Positions 45,615 through 59,800 of a stretch of DNA of 64,000 bases are shown in pieces. Both the position numbers and the translations under genes were made by a program. Origin of the DNA: Moniliella sp. 'wahieum' (taxonomy: Eukaryota > Basidiomycota > Moniliellomycetes > Moniliellales > Moniliellaceae). Position 1 is the first letter of the stretch. Each line of letters begins with the position of its first letter. Where the stretch lies: NCBI GenBank assembly GCA_003971905.1, contig RSEE01000008.1:1-64000 (forward strand), given 5' to 3'. A model generated the notes under the pieces. It was not told where the DNA came from. It searched no databases and saw nothing but the letters and a program-made list of their open reading frames with translations.

Positions 45615-48600
45615 ATGGCCCAGGCCCTACGCCCCGCGTCGCCATCGCCATCGCCCGCGCCCCCACCCCGCACACACGACCCCGCCGCCCTCCCGGCCCC
45701 CCGCCTTACGAGTCGGACCTGGGCATCGACCTGACGTCCCTGCAGACCGAGCTGGCACGCCATGCCAAGCTTGCCAACCGTGCATCACGCGCCCCCTCCC
45801 GCCTTGGCTCGGCTCCAATGGAGGATGACGCCATCCACTTCCCTACCGCGCTCAGGGCTCCGCCCCCGGCTCGTAGCACGTCGGCATCGCACCCATCCAG
45901 CCCACCTCTGTCTTCCACCGACTCCAGCTCGGACACAGGTTCGGACACGGAAACTGAAGGCGACTCGGACGCATACGAACATCTGCCGCGCTACGAGCTA
46001 CAGGCCATGCTCCGAGAGGCTAAGCGCATGATCAAGCAGCGCGAGCGCGACCTCGAACTAGCAGCTCGCGTGGGTACCGCACTGGTCAATCGCAATTTGA
46101 GTTTAACCAAGCATTCCAACCACTCCCGCACCTCCTCCACCACCAGTCGCGGCCATCACTCTGTGTTGCAGGGGTCCCCACAGCGCCCGTATACCCATTC
46201 TCATACCCATTCTCATTCCCGCTTCCACCCCCATTCACACTCCCACTCCCACTCCCATTCCCGCACCCACTCTTCTGCCCATACCCGTACCCTCAGTGAC
46301 GTGCTCAGCGACCAGCCGTCGCCGCTCCCCAGCCCGGCATTTACCTCAGCATCGGGTCATGACCACCGCCTGCGCCACACATCCTCCTTGTCCGTTGATT
46401 CGACCAACTCAATGGACCTTCATACCCACGACTACTTTGGATCACTCGGCCGGTCTCCCCTCGCCAGGGATGGTCATGGACCTGGCGGCCACCACAGCCG
46501 AAGTGTATCGGATATGAGCAGTGCCTTCTCCGAGCACAGTTCTGCTATGTGGCCCAATCTGGGTGACGACACCTTAGTGGCGCTATCCCCCAACCTGATA
46601 CGGGACCCAATGGCCACCATGCCCCCGTCTGCCCGGCTCAAGTTTGACGACGACGAAGTAACGCGGGCTCATGCCCGCGAGGCGGAGACGCAACGCCGAT
46701 TGGCATCGTTGACGGAAGAAAATTCGATCTTGCTCGAGCACTTAACTCAGCTTCAAACGAAACCGAACGCAATCATCGGGACGGAGGGCGTAAGCTTCGT
46801 TCATTGGATCACGAACTGCAAGAGCTGCGAGACGAGTTGGATGCCGTCATGGAACGCAATGCCGAGCTCGAGCTACAGACCAAGACCCAACAGACTTCCT
46901 TTGACCTGCATTCCCCCAATACCCCTGACCGTTCTGGGTCCGCTGAGCATCATCATGGGTGGTACCACCGAACTCTTATGTGGTCTTGACTCGCTGCACG
47001 ACCTGCAAGGCGTGCTCCCCTTGGCCCGCACTCCACCCAAGAACAAAATGCACCCGTGAGCCCCTCCACCACCACCACCTCCGCTCTTGATGGGACGAAG
47101 ATTTGACCATGGTCGCGCCAATGACGATCCTGTTACTATGCCCCGGCACCCTGTCCACGAACAACGGCCGAGAAGAGCATGTCGAGTGATGATATGGGCC
47201 ATGGCGAGGCTGGCATGAGCAGTGTAGCCGTGGAGCTTCACAATGCTGCCCTTCGCAAGTTCGCTTCGGGCGGGGCCATTCGCGTCACACTTCCCATGCA
47301 TCACACGCTTCCTACGCATCGCATACATCGCATACATCGGCACAGAGCGAGGCACGGGCCAACCAAGAGGAAATGGACCAGCTCGTCAAGCGTCTCTTGG
47401 CCAAGATTGAGGAGCTGGGAGAAGACCAATCTGGAAATGACCCGAGCCGGATATGCTATGGACGGTCGCCTGGGTCAAGCTATTGAGGACAACGAACGGT
47501 TAAGGGATGCGTACCAAGCCATTGAAGGTGGTAGTGGATCGCTCGATTCCAGTCATACCAGTCATACCAGTATAACAAGCCCTCTACCGCAGACACCGCG
47601 TTCTTACAAGCCCAGCGAGCGCGGGGTTGGCAATCGGTATGCCATTACAGCGCAACGATTGGTCAACGATGTGATCCAGACCGAACTTGATCCTTCTTCC
47701 CCCGAAGCCGAGAGGGAGAGCGAAAGGGCATCATCCGAAGCGGACACGGAGGTGGCGGTGCAATCGCCGTTGCAGTTCGTTCGGACAGGGGGGGGGGAGA
47801 CCATACGATGGAGGTGATGGACATGTTGCGTGAGATCGATGAGCTCCGCCTGGGTCCCGAGGAGGGGGATAATGACGAGTATACTTGGACCCAGGCCGAT
47901 GAGTTGCAAGCGGAAAGGAGGACGACATTGCCTTGGTTGCAGCTGGTGACGGCGGTACTCATCCGACCACAGTGGAAGATGCGGAAGACGAGGACGATGT
48001 TCATCCTGAACATGCGGAAGCACGACTTCGTTTTTCCTCGGCCAAGACCTGGAGGGCACAAATCACGATGACGAGCACGTGTTGCCCTTGGGTGCTCTGC
48101 GTAAGCCGACGGTAGGAACGACAGCCGGATGGGTATGACTTGATCAGCGAAGCGACCAAACGCTGCCCCTTATTATGGGCTGATGACGAGGACTACGGTA
48201 AACCCATCACGTTGCAGCAAGCGGCCGAATACGGACTGATTGACCGCCGTAGCGCTCGGGGCCTAGTGGGAACGGATGGATGATCTTTGTTGCGCTGCGT
48301 CGGGCTTTGGGCCGTTGCCTACACTGAACGCAAGAGGGTCACTTCCATCAAGCCTACTACTGACCTAGGCCGTGCCTTGGCCCTCACTCCCAATCCACCG
48401 CATCTTCGCATCCAGAGCGCTGACCAACTCGAGGCCGAGGCCGAGTTGCACCGCCTCCTCCACATGCGTCGCCTGGAATTTGAGAAAGCGGTTCGCCGCA
48501 TGCGCCGTCGCTCCTCTTCGTCCGTCGCTGCACCCTCTACCTCGGGAGCAAACACGCGGAGTTCAACGGTGACCTCCCCCTCGACGGTTTCCGTGTCGCA

Positions 48601-49231
48601 GGGCTGTCCAACTCCCTTTCGCTCCAGACTTCCCCTACGTACGACCGGGGTAAGGGGAAGGCCAGGGAGTTGCCTTCCCCCCTTGGAATGGTGTCGCGCG
48701 CAAGCACGCGGTGGGATGTCCCGATTGAAGTATCGGATTTACCCGATTACCGTGGGCGTCCCAACACGTCCTTGTCCTACGCCAGCACCGAGTGGCTGAT
48801 TGACGAAGCGACCGACCGCATGTATGTTAAAATGCCCAAGCCCAAGTCGAGGCAGGTGACCCATACCAAGAAGCTGCCCACACCGTTGAGCCCCTTGGCC
48901 GCGACGGACATAAAAGCGAAAAGTCACTTTTGTTCCAAGCTGTGTCGGAGCCGCAGACGGTGGTTGCGAATGCTAAGCCAAGGTGGATGCCGTTTCCAAT
49001 GAAGTGGCTACGATGGTGTCGACGTGGGCCACCTTTACCTCCATCATTGTCTGCGCTGGGGTGTACATGCTATCGTACGTCCCCCTTCCCTCTTTTACCT
49101 CAACAGATAGATAACTGACCGGATGATATTCGCTTGTCACCAAAGGCATGGCCCCGTCGGTGCTTAACACTGCGCCAGAACCCGATACCCAGTCAGTCAT
49201 CTCCACTTTGACTCACAAAGCTACTGATTAG
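45615..49231 (+). CDS. Coiled-coil tail-anchored membrane protein with AAxxG box
   Basis: Large protein of about 1150 residues. A short N-terminal element YESDLGIDLTSLQTELARHA precedes an acidic/Ser linker. The first coil ELQAMLREAKRMIKQRERDL ends in ELAARVGTALVNRN, which resembles the CC1 box (AAxxG) of dynein-dynactin adaptors such as BICD, BICDR, TRAK and HAP1. A His/Ser microsatellite (46190-46285) follows, then further coils (REAETQRRLASLTEENSILL, ELQELRDELDAVMERNAELE, EEMDQLVKRLLAKIEEL). A conserved-looking block PITLQQAAEYGLIDRRSARG lies at about 48200. One hydrophobic segment (STWATFTSIIVCAGVYMLS, about 49020-49075) and a 30-residue tail close the protein, after a final intron with CTAACTGACC branch. 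At least six frame breaks occur (first at a C run near 45697). Dynein linkage is inference from the motif only. Confidence 0.6.
46190..46285 (+). repeat. His/Ser-coding CAYTCY microsatellite
   Basis: Tandem CACTCC/CATTCT hexamers within the coiled-coil gene encode alternating His and Ser (HSHTHSHSRFHPHSHSHS). The reading frame stays open through it, so the tract is part of the protein. Confidence 0.85.
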
Positions 49232-50928
49232 CTTTGCATCTGCATCGTTTGTTTGTTTTACGATGCTGTCCCCGCGTTTTTTTCTTTTCTTTTGCTGTTT
49301 TGCTTGTCTCCTTTCACTCTGGTTCCTCGCTGTTCTCCTTGACGTTTCGCCACTCCGTCCCGGATGTCTTTTTCCTTATTTGTCCTCCTGTGACATGTGA
49401 CATGTGATGGCGACCCCATCTCCCTCGTTCCTTTCGGTTTCCAGGCTTCTTCCTACGCATGTGGTCGCCGCTGTGGACGATTTGAACCTGGCTTTTTTCT
49501 TTTTCTTTTTTCCCCTTTGCCGGGCACATAAGTCGAGACTACTACGAGTACCAACCCTCTCCTGTGGGTTTTTGTCTTCTTGCTCCCCATACACATTCCC
49601 CCTTGTTCTTCTTTTGGCAATACCCTCCTGATACTACCCCTCCCTCCTCCGCTCTGCTTCTACCCCTGGATGACTCCTTTGCCCCCCATTTCCTTTTTTA
49701 CGATCGCTCTGTTGAGTACGCGCTGCACGACCTCTCCCACTTGCCCTTGTCTGAACCCATTCCATTCCATCCCATCCGAGCTCTTTTCTGCCCTGTCCTC
49801 CCATCCTCGAGATACAGCATCGGGCGCAAGCTAGTGGTTCGATCGGAGGAACAGCTTGGGCTCATGGAATGGACAATGGAGAATGGACCTTGGAATCAAG
49901 GCGGAATCGATTTGATGATTTTGAAGCTTGTGAGCGCTGAGTCTGGTCAGCTTGATGCTTGTGATGTTTGTGAAGCTTGGACCAAGTTCCGAGACGCCTC
50001 GGAACTGGGACAAGATCTAAGGTCTAGGATCTTTTGGCAACCCCGAGGCGATGCAATGATTACGCTGATACAACGCTGGAATTTGGAAGAGTTCGTATAA
50101 GATGGCGGCCGGGATGGCCAAAAGGTAGTAGTAGAGCATAGGTAATGGAGTAGGAGTACAAGTAGGAGTGGGGGAGGCGTGGTTTCTCTCTTCAATTAAG
50201 CTTCATCGGCACCAGCCAGCATCAGCACCAGATTCACTGGCCGGTCTCCTGAGGCCTGACCGATCAAGTCGATCAAGTTGATCCGTCAAGATCAAATTCG
50301 ACCCCTGCCCACACCCGAGCAGTTTGTCCAAGCCGAAGCGTCACTTCTGACATCGAAAGGCTGACGGCTGACGTGACGGCTGCTGGTGCGCGAAGCAACC
50401 CCCATTTGGGCGATACCTGAGCTAGCTATACCCAAGTCTAGTAACTGCTGGGGTACTCAGACTGAGTACTGGTACTGACCTCCCCCATCCCGTTGGATGG
50501 GCAGCCCAAGGGTGCGTACGAGATGGTACGGCACGGTACGGTGGAGGTGGAGGTGGACCTATACTGCGCCTGCATGTTGGATCGATAGAAATCCAATCCA
50601 TAACCAAACCCGTGGTACCACTGCAGGCAGGCGATCGCTCCTACCCGAGTACTGAGTTCAGTACAGAGGAGACAGACACAGTCCGGAAACAACACAGCAG
50701 ACACAAAACGGAATACAAGAAAGGTCGCCTCCTCCCGCCAGCCGCGTCGCACAGCACTTCCCAACCAAGTGACACAGGTGCAGGCACAGGCACATAGACA
50801 CATAGGCGCATAGGCACATAGGCACATAGGCACATAGGCGCATAGGCACATAGGCACATAGGCATATGGGCACATCCGCCCATACACATCCGCCCACGCC
50901 CATCTGCCCTGGGCTCGAGGCTAATTAA
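49232..50928. other. Intergenic region between convergent genes
   Basis: 1.7 kb. The first 600 bp are T/C-rich, then a run with GTACTGAG/GTACGGTACG palindromic clusters (about 50450-50540) and an octamer minisatellite (listed separately). A plus frame at 49564-50100 is compositionally odd and not called. Confidence 0.55.
50786..50874. repeat. Octamer minisatellite (GCACATAG)n
   Basis: About eleven tandem units of GCACATAG or GCGCATAG. The interruptions GACACATAG and GCATATGG are single-base variants. It lies about 55 bp beyond the stop of the Cdc50-like gene. Confidence 0.93.
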
Positions 50929-52374
50929 TCATTGCTGGAACGGCTGAGGCTTGTTCCAGGACAAGTGCTTGGGGTCGCCCAAGCGTTTGGGGCTGAACAA
51001 TTGCAGAAGCGTAATGATCAGGGCGATGGCAAAGCAAAATGCCGCGACGGAGAACATGGCAATTCCCAAAAAGTGGTTGCGGCCTCCGGTCCAGTTGGCC
51101 GTAGAGATGACAAAGCTCTTGGTTCCCTTGAAGCGCGCGACGGGGTAATTGTCCTCGACTTGGACACGGTACATGCCCGCGGTGAGGTCCTGATCGTCAT
51201 TGCGCATATACAGTTTGCGCAGCACGGGCAGCCCGGCCGTGCGCATCCACACAGCAAAGTGCTCGTTGCCCTCGGGATTAAAGAAATTGGTCTCATTGTA
51301 CATGCCCAACGGAATCCCAAATCGGCCCTTGGCACCTTGCCAATTCGGAGGCGGCGCCACATCATCGTACCGGTACTTGGACCGAATGTACTTCTTCATC
51401 TCGCCGGACCAGACAATGCCCTTCTCACTCATGGGGTACGTTGTCACCCCCACGTCCGTCCCGTCGCCAGACAGGCGCTGAATCGGGTAAAACGTGTCTA
51501 CAATACAGGGTTAGCCCAGGCGCAACAGAAGCAAATGGAAAAACAGAGAAGGCGCAAACGAAGAGAAGAGAAGAGAAAACGAACCATTAAACACGCTGTT
51601 GGGGATCAAACCACAGGGGTAGATGGGCACTTCGATCGTGCTCCCATTGGGATAGGTGCGGTAAAAGTTATGGACAGGCTTGCAGGTCTGCTTCTTGAGC
51701 TTGTGAACCGAACGGCGGTGACCAAGAAGCTGATCGTAATCCATCGAGCGCAGGTAACGCCGGTGGGCTTGGTAATAGTTGGTCAATTTGTAGTAGAAAA
51801 ACACAGACTTTTCATGTCGAGCGGGACATAAAAGTCCACCTGGCACACTTTGTCATTGGGTGCGCTCGGGCTGTCAACCCAGGACCATTGCGGGGCAGGC
51901 CACGAGGAAGAAGCATTGGGAGCCCTGTCGGCATCGACACGGTACTCGTACTTGGGCATCGGTTCGGGAGTTGCACTTTGACGGAAACAGTCCGTGTAGT
52001 CAAACGTCAACTCGTTGACTTTTTGGCTGTCGACATAGAGCACCGCCCCGAGCGGCGCAAGCAGGACAGCAGCAAAGAAGAAGATGCAGATGGCGAGATT
52101 GGGGGTGAAGATGGGCTCCCATCCAGGGAGACGCTGTTGGCGCAGGCGCGAGTCTAGGCAGGCGGACGCGGGGGTTGGGAGGGACGTGGGGGCGGGGAGC
52201 ACGTGGTCAGCAGCAGTACGTAGCAGCGCTTGGACATGTACATGGGCAGGAGGGACATCACGTACCGAGTGGAGGCTTTTCGAGGAAGCTTTTAGACTTC
52301 TGCTTGCTGGCGGAGGTGGCGGAGCGATTGGACTGGGAGTCGTCGTCCTTGGGCTTGCGCTTGAAGAGAGCCAT
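50929..52374 (-). CDS. Cdc50/Lem3 family P4-ATPase beta subunit
   Basis: Chaperone/subunit of P4-ATPase lipid flippases, needed for their exit from the ER and for phospholipid asymmetry. ATG 52374 starts MALFKRKPKDDDSQSNRSAT; after an intron (52154-52265) comes DSRLRQQRLPGWEPIFTPNL and TM1 AICIFFFAAVLLAPLGAVLY. The ectodomain has the family's KVCQVDFYVPLDMKS, FFYYKLTNYYQAHRRYLRS, QTCKPVHNF, IYPCGLIPNSVFNDTFYP and LPVLRKLYMRND, plus paired cysteines and N-glycosylation sites. TM2 is FLGIAMFSVAAFCFAIALII. A second intron is 51498-51584. One A is missing in the A4 run near 51815 (MKSLCF should be MKKSVFFYY). The C-terminus is cytosolic and ends PQPFQQ. It is divergent from the MBOAT gene, 505 bp apart. 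Confidence 0.95.
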
Positions 52375-52879
52375 GGGGGGCAAGGGGGGCCAGGGCTGCC
52401 GCAACGGCGATGGAGGGGTGGGGGAGATGGAGAGGGGGACGCCGAGGGGAGGCAGATGGAGGGAGATGGAGGCAGGGAGGAGGCAGGTGGCAGCGGGGCA
52501 AGAACCGGAGCAGGGCGTGGCAAAAATGCGCAGCCGCCCAGCGCTTCAAGAGCAGCTTGACCAATCAATCCGTCCAGCCCGTCCCGTCCGACCGCATCCC
52601 ATCCCATCTACTGGCTGGCCCGTCACGCGTCACATGTCACGCCACGGCGCTACCCACGCGCGCGGCCTCCCGGCGCACCGCGGAGACGGCAGTGCTTAGG
52701 TCATCCCAACACTGACCCCGTACCGCCGCGCACAGCGGCTCCGGCTACGTACCCCTCTGAGATCTGACCCATCCACTATCCCCACCATCACGTGACCCTC
52801 TTCTAGCGCTCACCTGGGCGCCTGGTTGCGTCTGTGCTTCTGCAGCCTCTAAGATCTAACCCCCCCTCCCTCCATCCCC

Positions 52880-54376
52880 ATGGCCAACCCGGCGTGGCGG
52901 CGGCGCTGGCTCCCACCCGCTGAGGAGAGCGGATACTCGACTTCTCCCCCACCAAGGACGCATGGCAGGTGCAAGTGCCGTCGCTGCTCATGCTGCTGGA
53001 GGCGTACTGCCTGTTGCGCGTGCCGCGTTCGCAAGGCCGCCGTCTGGTGCTTGCCTTGGCCACCTGGTCCGTGTTCATTTACTCGCTCACCCAGTTCCGC
53101 GTCCACATCCCCGTCGAAGGCGTGGGAAGGGTGGTCAGCCGCGCTGATGGGCTTGTTCTGGTGCATGCAGGCGGCGGTCCAGATGATTCGAGCGGCCCAG
53201 TGGGTCTTTCTTCCTGGTGCGCCCGAGCCCGATGTTGCATCCGCTCGCGAGAGTGGGAGCGGTGCGCCTCCCGCTTCGAACGAGGACAACAGCCTCGTTG
53301 GCCGCCCGAGCATGCCCACTCTGCCCGAGTGGACTTGCTTCTGAATGTGCGTGGTCTGCGCCGCGGGGCACGACTGCGCGAGCTAACCCGGGCGGAAGAG
53401 AGGTTGTTCTGGGCAGCCAAACTGACGTTTGTCCTGCGCCGTGCCGTGTATGGAGTGTGTGTTTGGCGTGGGTAGATGTGGCAGACAGCGTTCTCAAGTC
53501 GCCGTTGGTGTACCCGCCTGCGCGCCGTGCCGAGCCAGCGTCGATCTTCGCTGCCAAGGACGGTGTCCTGGGCTGGGCCGGGCCGTACGTACTTGCGATC
53601 TGCATCGCCGTCGCCGTCAACATGCTCGTCCAAGGAAGTTTTTCCCTCTTATCCGCCGTATATGCCCTGCTGCATCCCAACCCCGACTTGCACGCCTGGT
53701 CGCCGTTTCCGGTCCATCGCTTGGGCCTCGCCACCTCGCTCACCAACCTGTGGGGACGGCACTGGCACCAAATGCTTCGCCAAGTTTTCCTGATTGGTGC
53801 GCGGGCGGGCCAGCGAGTCACCCGTCCCCTCGTAGGTCGGCGCCTGGCACGGCTACTGGGCGTTCTGTCGGCTTTTGCACTCAGTGGATTGGCCCATGAG
53901 TGGGGGCAACTCTACATGCGTTCTCCTGGGTACCCACACCAACCGTTTGGTCCTACTTTTCTCTTCTTTCTGGGCCAAGGCGTACTGGTCGTGGGCGAGC
54001 AGTTGTTCACGGCCGCTACGGGCGTACCCATCGGCGGCCCGCTCGGATGGCTCTGGACCAACGTCTCGCTCGTCCTGTGGGGGACCCTCGTTCCTATGGA
54101 AGTATGTTTTCGCTGAGTCCGCGGGGAAAAAAGAGGGCTGGGGAGGATGCACAGACAGATTGCTGACCTCTCTTGTTGACTGCAGATCTGGTTCCAATAT
54201 GGGTGAGTAGAGACGTGTCTCGGTTTCCTAGATGGGGGGCGTGCGGGATTTTTGCGTAACTGACTTTGCCCTTTTCTGCCCCAGCTTGGCGCCAGTGCCT
54301 TTTTTTCCGTCTCTCGCAGCCTATTGTGGACAAGCTCGTCGGGGGTAGCAGTAGCTGGCACCAAGAGAAGTCTTAG
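52880..54376 (+). CDS. Wax-synthase-like membrane-bound O-acyltransferase
   Basis: Multispanning acyltransferase of the MBOAT/wax-synthase type common in fungi; substrate unknown. Seen: DFSPTKDAWQVQVPSLLMLL (N-terminal), LALATWSVFIYSLTQFRVHI, GPYVLAICIAVAVNMLVQG, the core SLTNLWGRHWHQMLRQVFL with RHWHQ, and the catalytic-His segment FALSGLAHEWGQLYM. The start ATG at 52880 gives MANPAWRRRWLPPAEESGYS. Frame breaks lie near 52935, 53125, 53340 and 53475. An intron after VPME (GTATGT at about 54102) leads to the mini-exon IWFQYG, then a second intron to a short tail. A T7 run near 54305 makes the last 20 codons ambiguous (either of two frames, stops near 54344 or 54376). Confidence 0.82.
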
Positions 54377-54708
54377 AACCCGCAAACCAACGTGGGATGG
54401 GTAGGGTAGTGTCCTGACAATCTTTTGCCCTGTCTTAACGCCCGGTCGGCGCCACGCTGCCATAGCAGCAGCATCTTCCCTTTTCTCCCCATTTTCATAA
54501 AAAACGCGGTTTTGGCCCTGTGCCGCCTTTGGCGGCGTGGGGTAACCGGTAATCCTGGTCCAAAACCCACAAAACGTCGGTTCGGATAGCTATCGCGTCT
54601 CTCTGTGTAGGGGGCAAGCTGCAAGTCGGTCCAACGACGATAAATGGGGATGCACAAAATCACCTTGAACGAGCTGATGTACAGCACAACATAGAAATGC
54701 CAATCAGC
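54377..54708. other. Intergenic region between convergent genes
   Basis: 332 bp separating the stop of the MBOAT gene (+) from that of the aminotransferase (-). It should carry both 3' ends; nothing else is recognised. Confidence 0.5.
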
Positions 54709-56270
<1,562 letters not shown>

Positions 56271-56832
56271 GGCAAACACAAGCGAGCTGGCGGTGGAGAC
56301 GCAATGGTGGGGGACCCAAGATGCGTCGGTGCGCTAGCAAAACTGACACGGTGCGGGCGGGGTGTAGTACGTGCAGGACGCAGTGCCTGTGGGGGGCGGC
56401 GGTTGAGCCGTGGCACACACACACTGGCGCCGTGCCGCTGTAATGAACATCAGATCCCAGTCACTATCAGCGCGCTGAGCGCTGAGCTGAGCGCACGAAG
56501 CATAGCGCCGTCTGCAATTTCAGACGCTGTGCTTGAACGTTGAAATTCATCCCACACCAGGGTTATGAGCATCCGGCCGGCGCTGACGTTCAGCCGGCAT
56601 CCCACCCCCAGTCACGTGCTCGGCAAAGGGGGCCCGAGAGCAGCGAATCGCTAGCTGGGCGGCTCCCCGTGGTGCCTCCTCGTGGTCACGTTGAACGCAA
56701 CGCTGAACGCTCGTTCAGGCTCCGCACACGCCTTGGCTGGGCCGACGCGACCGCCGAGTCCATCTCCCTCGTCGGCGCCTGAGCTCCAGCTCCATTGCGG
56801 CGGCGCCCCCCTCGCTGCCCATCGCCTCGCCC
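56271..56832. promoter_or_regulatory. Shared divergent promoter region
   Basis: 562 bp between the starts of the aminotransferase (-) and the kelch-BTB gene (+). Contains a GCGCTGAGCGCTGAGCTGAGCGC palindromic cluster (about 56471-56493) and GTTGAACGCAACGCTGAACG near 56695. No specific factor site is identified. Confidence 0.45.
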
Positions 56833-59800
56833 ATGTTCCGCCTCCGCACACGCACCGCCAGTGGCCCCAGCACACCTGCTGCGCCCCCGCCTCCCGACCC
56901 TTTGCCCTCGCCCTCGCCCTCGCTTTCGCCCTCGCCCTCACTTTCGCCCTCGCCCTCGCCATCGCCATCGCCGTCGCCAGCCGTCTTGCCGTCCAGCACT
57001 ACTCTCCCCACCCGTCTCCGTCTTTGCCTCCTGCTCAGCACCCCACTGCCTCTGCCGGTGGTGAACACATCGCCTCCTTGGCATCGCTGCCGGAAACTGT
57101 CGACAATGCCTCCTCTCAGTCTATAGCCCCGGATCCCCGCCGCCACATGCCATCTCTCACCGATGCCTCATCGTACTTGCTTAACACCAGTGGCCACGTT
57201 CCGCCCCACTGATCGTGCGTAGATCCCCTTTGCCTCGCTGTCTCTGCGGCATACTAACCTCTCTGTGGCTGCTTAGGGGGCGTCTGCAACTCTTGTTGAT
57301 TCCGGTCCCGGCACATCAGACCAAGGCGATGCCTGCCTCTACGTTTTCGGTGGCCGCCTGGTGGACCGGCGATTGACATCCTCCCTCTACGTTCTCAACC
57401 TCGAAACCCGGGTGTGGGCATTTCTCGGACCGGATTCGGATGCCATCATCCAAACCGCTTCCAAAGCCGGAGAACAGGAGCCGCATGATGACATGGAGTC
57501 TTCCCCTTCTACGTGGCCCCAAGCACGGTACTTTCATGGGGCCAACGTCTGGCGTGGCCGCTTGATTATTTCTGGTGGCATGGCATTGAGCCACGGCGTC
57601 GATGGGGAACGTGAATCGTCTGACACTGTCACTATGCGCACGCCTCGGGCCAGTCAGGCGCCTGACCCCGATGGGACCCCTCGTCCCTCGATGGCATCAA
57701 CTGGTTCCACGAGCGATGGGCTTGTTGCTCTCTCCGAAGTTATTGCGTTCGACTTGCACACGCAACAGTGGGATTTAACGTTTGATCGTTTGCGATCCGA
57801 TCAGGCCTTTCCCTCTTCCATTTCTTGCCGTCGTCCCCGCGCTCGCTATGCGCATCTCTGCTATCACTGGCGACTTTCTTGTTCTCATAGGGGGACAAGA
57901 TGTCCAGAACGAGTACATCCAGGACGCAAATGTCTACAGCTTGTGTGATGCTCGTTGGATTTGTACGGACCCCATCAAGGGCAAGGTGGGGTCGTACCGC
58001 TCTTGCTGCTGTTCCCCAGTGGATGGTGGTGGATTCAAAGAGAATGAGGTGGGCGCATCATCATCACATGAGACCATGGCTTCTGACAAGAGGGGAGCCC
58101 TGACTGCACCCCCACGAGAATTGCCTTGCTGGTTGGGTTCTTCTGTACCAGGAGGCCAATCAGATGTTCGTTCCACCCTCCGCTCCTTGTCATCGAATCA
58201 TTCTGCCTCACCCCCTTTTTCTCCGCTCCCCGCGTTTGCTTCGACAGGCACCAAAAGCCTTCAATCGTCGCTCCTCATGCTGGAAAAATTGCATCAACCG
58301 GAAACCCCTTCTCCCTCTACGGAGCCTGTGGTGAAGATGCATCCCCTCCCCACCAGTGTGCCCTTTGGTCCCAAACGTTTGCCTCCCATTTACGTTTACT
58401 CCAACTCGCGCTTCGCCAACGTTCAGCGCGTACTTCAAGTTTTCCATTACCAGCTTGATGCCGGGAGGTGATCCCCCAGCTGCGCATCGAGGATGTGAGT
58501 CAGCGAATGGTGCAAGGGCGGTCCACCCGACCGCACAGCAGCACCTCCAATGGGGAGGGCGGGCCTCTTCCCCCAGGTCTGCGCTTCCCGGCTGGTTACG
58601 CGGTAGGCAACTACCTCATCGTTTCCGGCACCTATCTCGGCGTCATGGCTCAAACTCATGCCATATGGGCTCTCCATCCCGACCTTGACTTGGACCCATT
58701 TGGACGGCGGCGCGTGCTATGTCGGCAGGCTCCTGGAACAAAGCGGTCCTGCATCCGTTGGGCGACCGGCTCCTCGTCCTCGGTGACCGTCAGCGCAGTT
58801 TGGCCGAGGACTATCAAGCTCGCCTGATCAACAGTAACCAGTTGGCCGCGTTGAGCTTAAGCGCCTGGGGTATTTACCAGCCCCCGGTAAAGCGTAGCAC
58901 ATTTAGTGTGCAGCTTGGCCTGGACGTGTTTTCGCCTGCTATCTCTGCTGCATGTTCTTCTGGCCTGTCTAGCAACGCCAACCAACCGATTTCTTCTGCC
59001 TTGCACGTTCTTGGGATGCAAGGCGATTTTGAGATCATCTGTTTGGACGGGACCAAGTTGGGTGCCTCCCGAGCACTCCTGGAGCGTCGTTGGCCTTGGT
59101 TCCGTAACGCGATGCGCACGTACCGTGGCCGTGCTCTGCATCTCGCACGCACTTCGGCGACAGAAGGGGAGGAGGTGATGGTTTTGCGTCTGGGTAAGTC
59201 AGATGTGCGAGTGACCCCTCGGTGCTTGAGCTTGCAGAGCCCTCCCGAGGTGGTCTCAGCATTCCTTTTGTACTTGTACACTGAATCGCTGGCCACACCT
59301 TTACAACGTCATCCCCGGATTGCCGCTGCACTGCTGTGTATGTCCTATTTGTACGACATGCCTCAGTTGATGGCCTGGTGCAGGCATGCCCTTCACTATA
59401 CTTTGACGGTGGAGTTGACCCCTCTTCCTTCGATGGCCAACGCAGGGAACAACCCGGCGTTACAGATGCTTCATACATCTCTTCCCAACGAGACACGGCT
59501 TGCCATTGCAGACGGGGTATACGAAGCAGCCGCTCTGACAGGGTGCCTTCCTCTTCAGGTTCATGCTCTGCGCACCGTGATCACGCTCAAAAAGGCCTTG
59601 GCCCGCGCCTCGAGACAACGTAAATCAGGATTTTCACTCCAAAGCAGAGGTTTTCACGCCCATCGCTCCTCCATCGGCCTAACTTCCCCTCGTCCACCGC
59701 TTCCCTCTGCAGGTGCACCGGGTATGGACGATACTTCTGACACAAGTGCAATTCCCATCCCGCCAGGCCCAATCGACAGCAGCATCCCATCCATGGGCCA

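Noticed and set aside
49564-50100. 178-codon plus-strand frame
   Set aside because: Starts inside T/C-rich 3' flank, no recognisable motif, codon use unlike neighbours.
50641-50903. Minus-strand frames rich in CLCAYVPM
   Set aside because: They translate the GCACATAG octamer repeat; no unique protein surrounds it.
50932-51831. 299-codon plus-strand frame
   Set aside because: Antisense of the Cdc50/Lem3 gene, whose family assignment is unambiguous.
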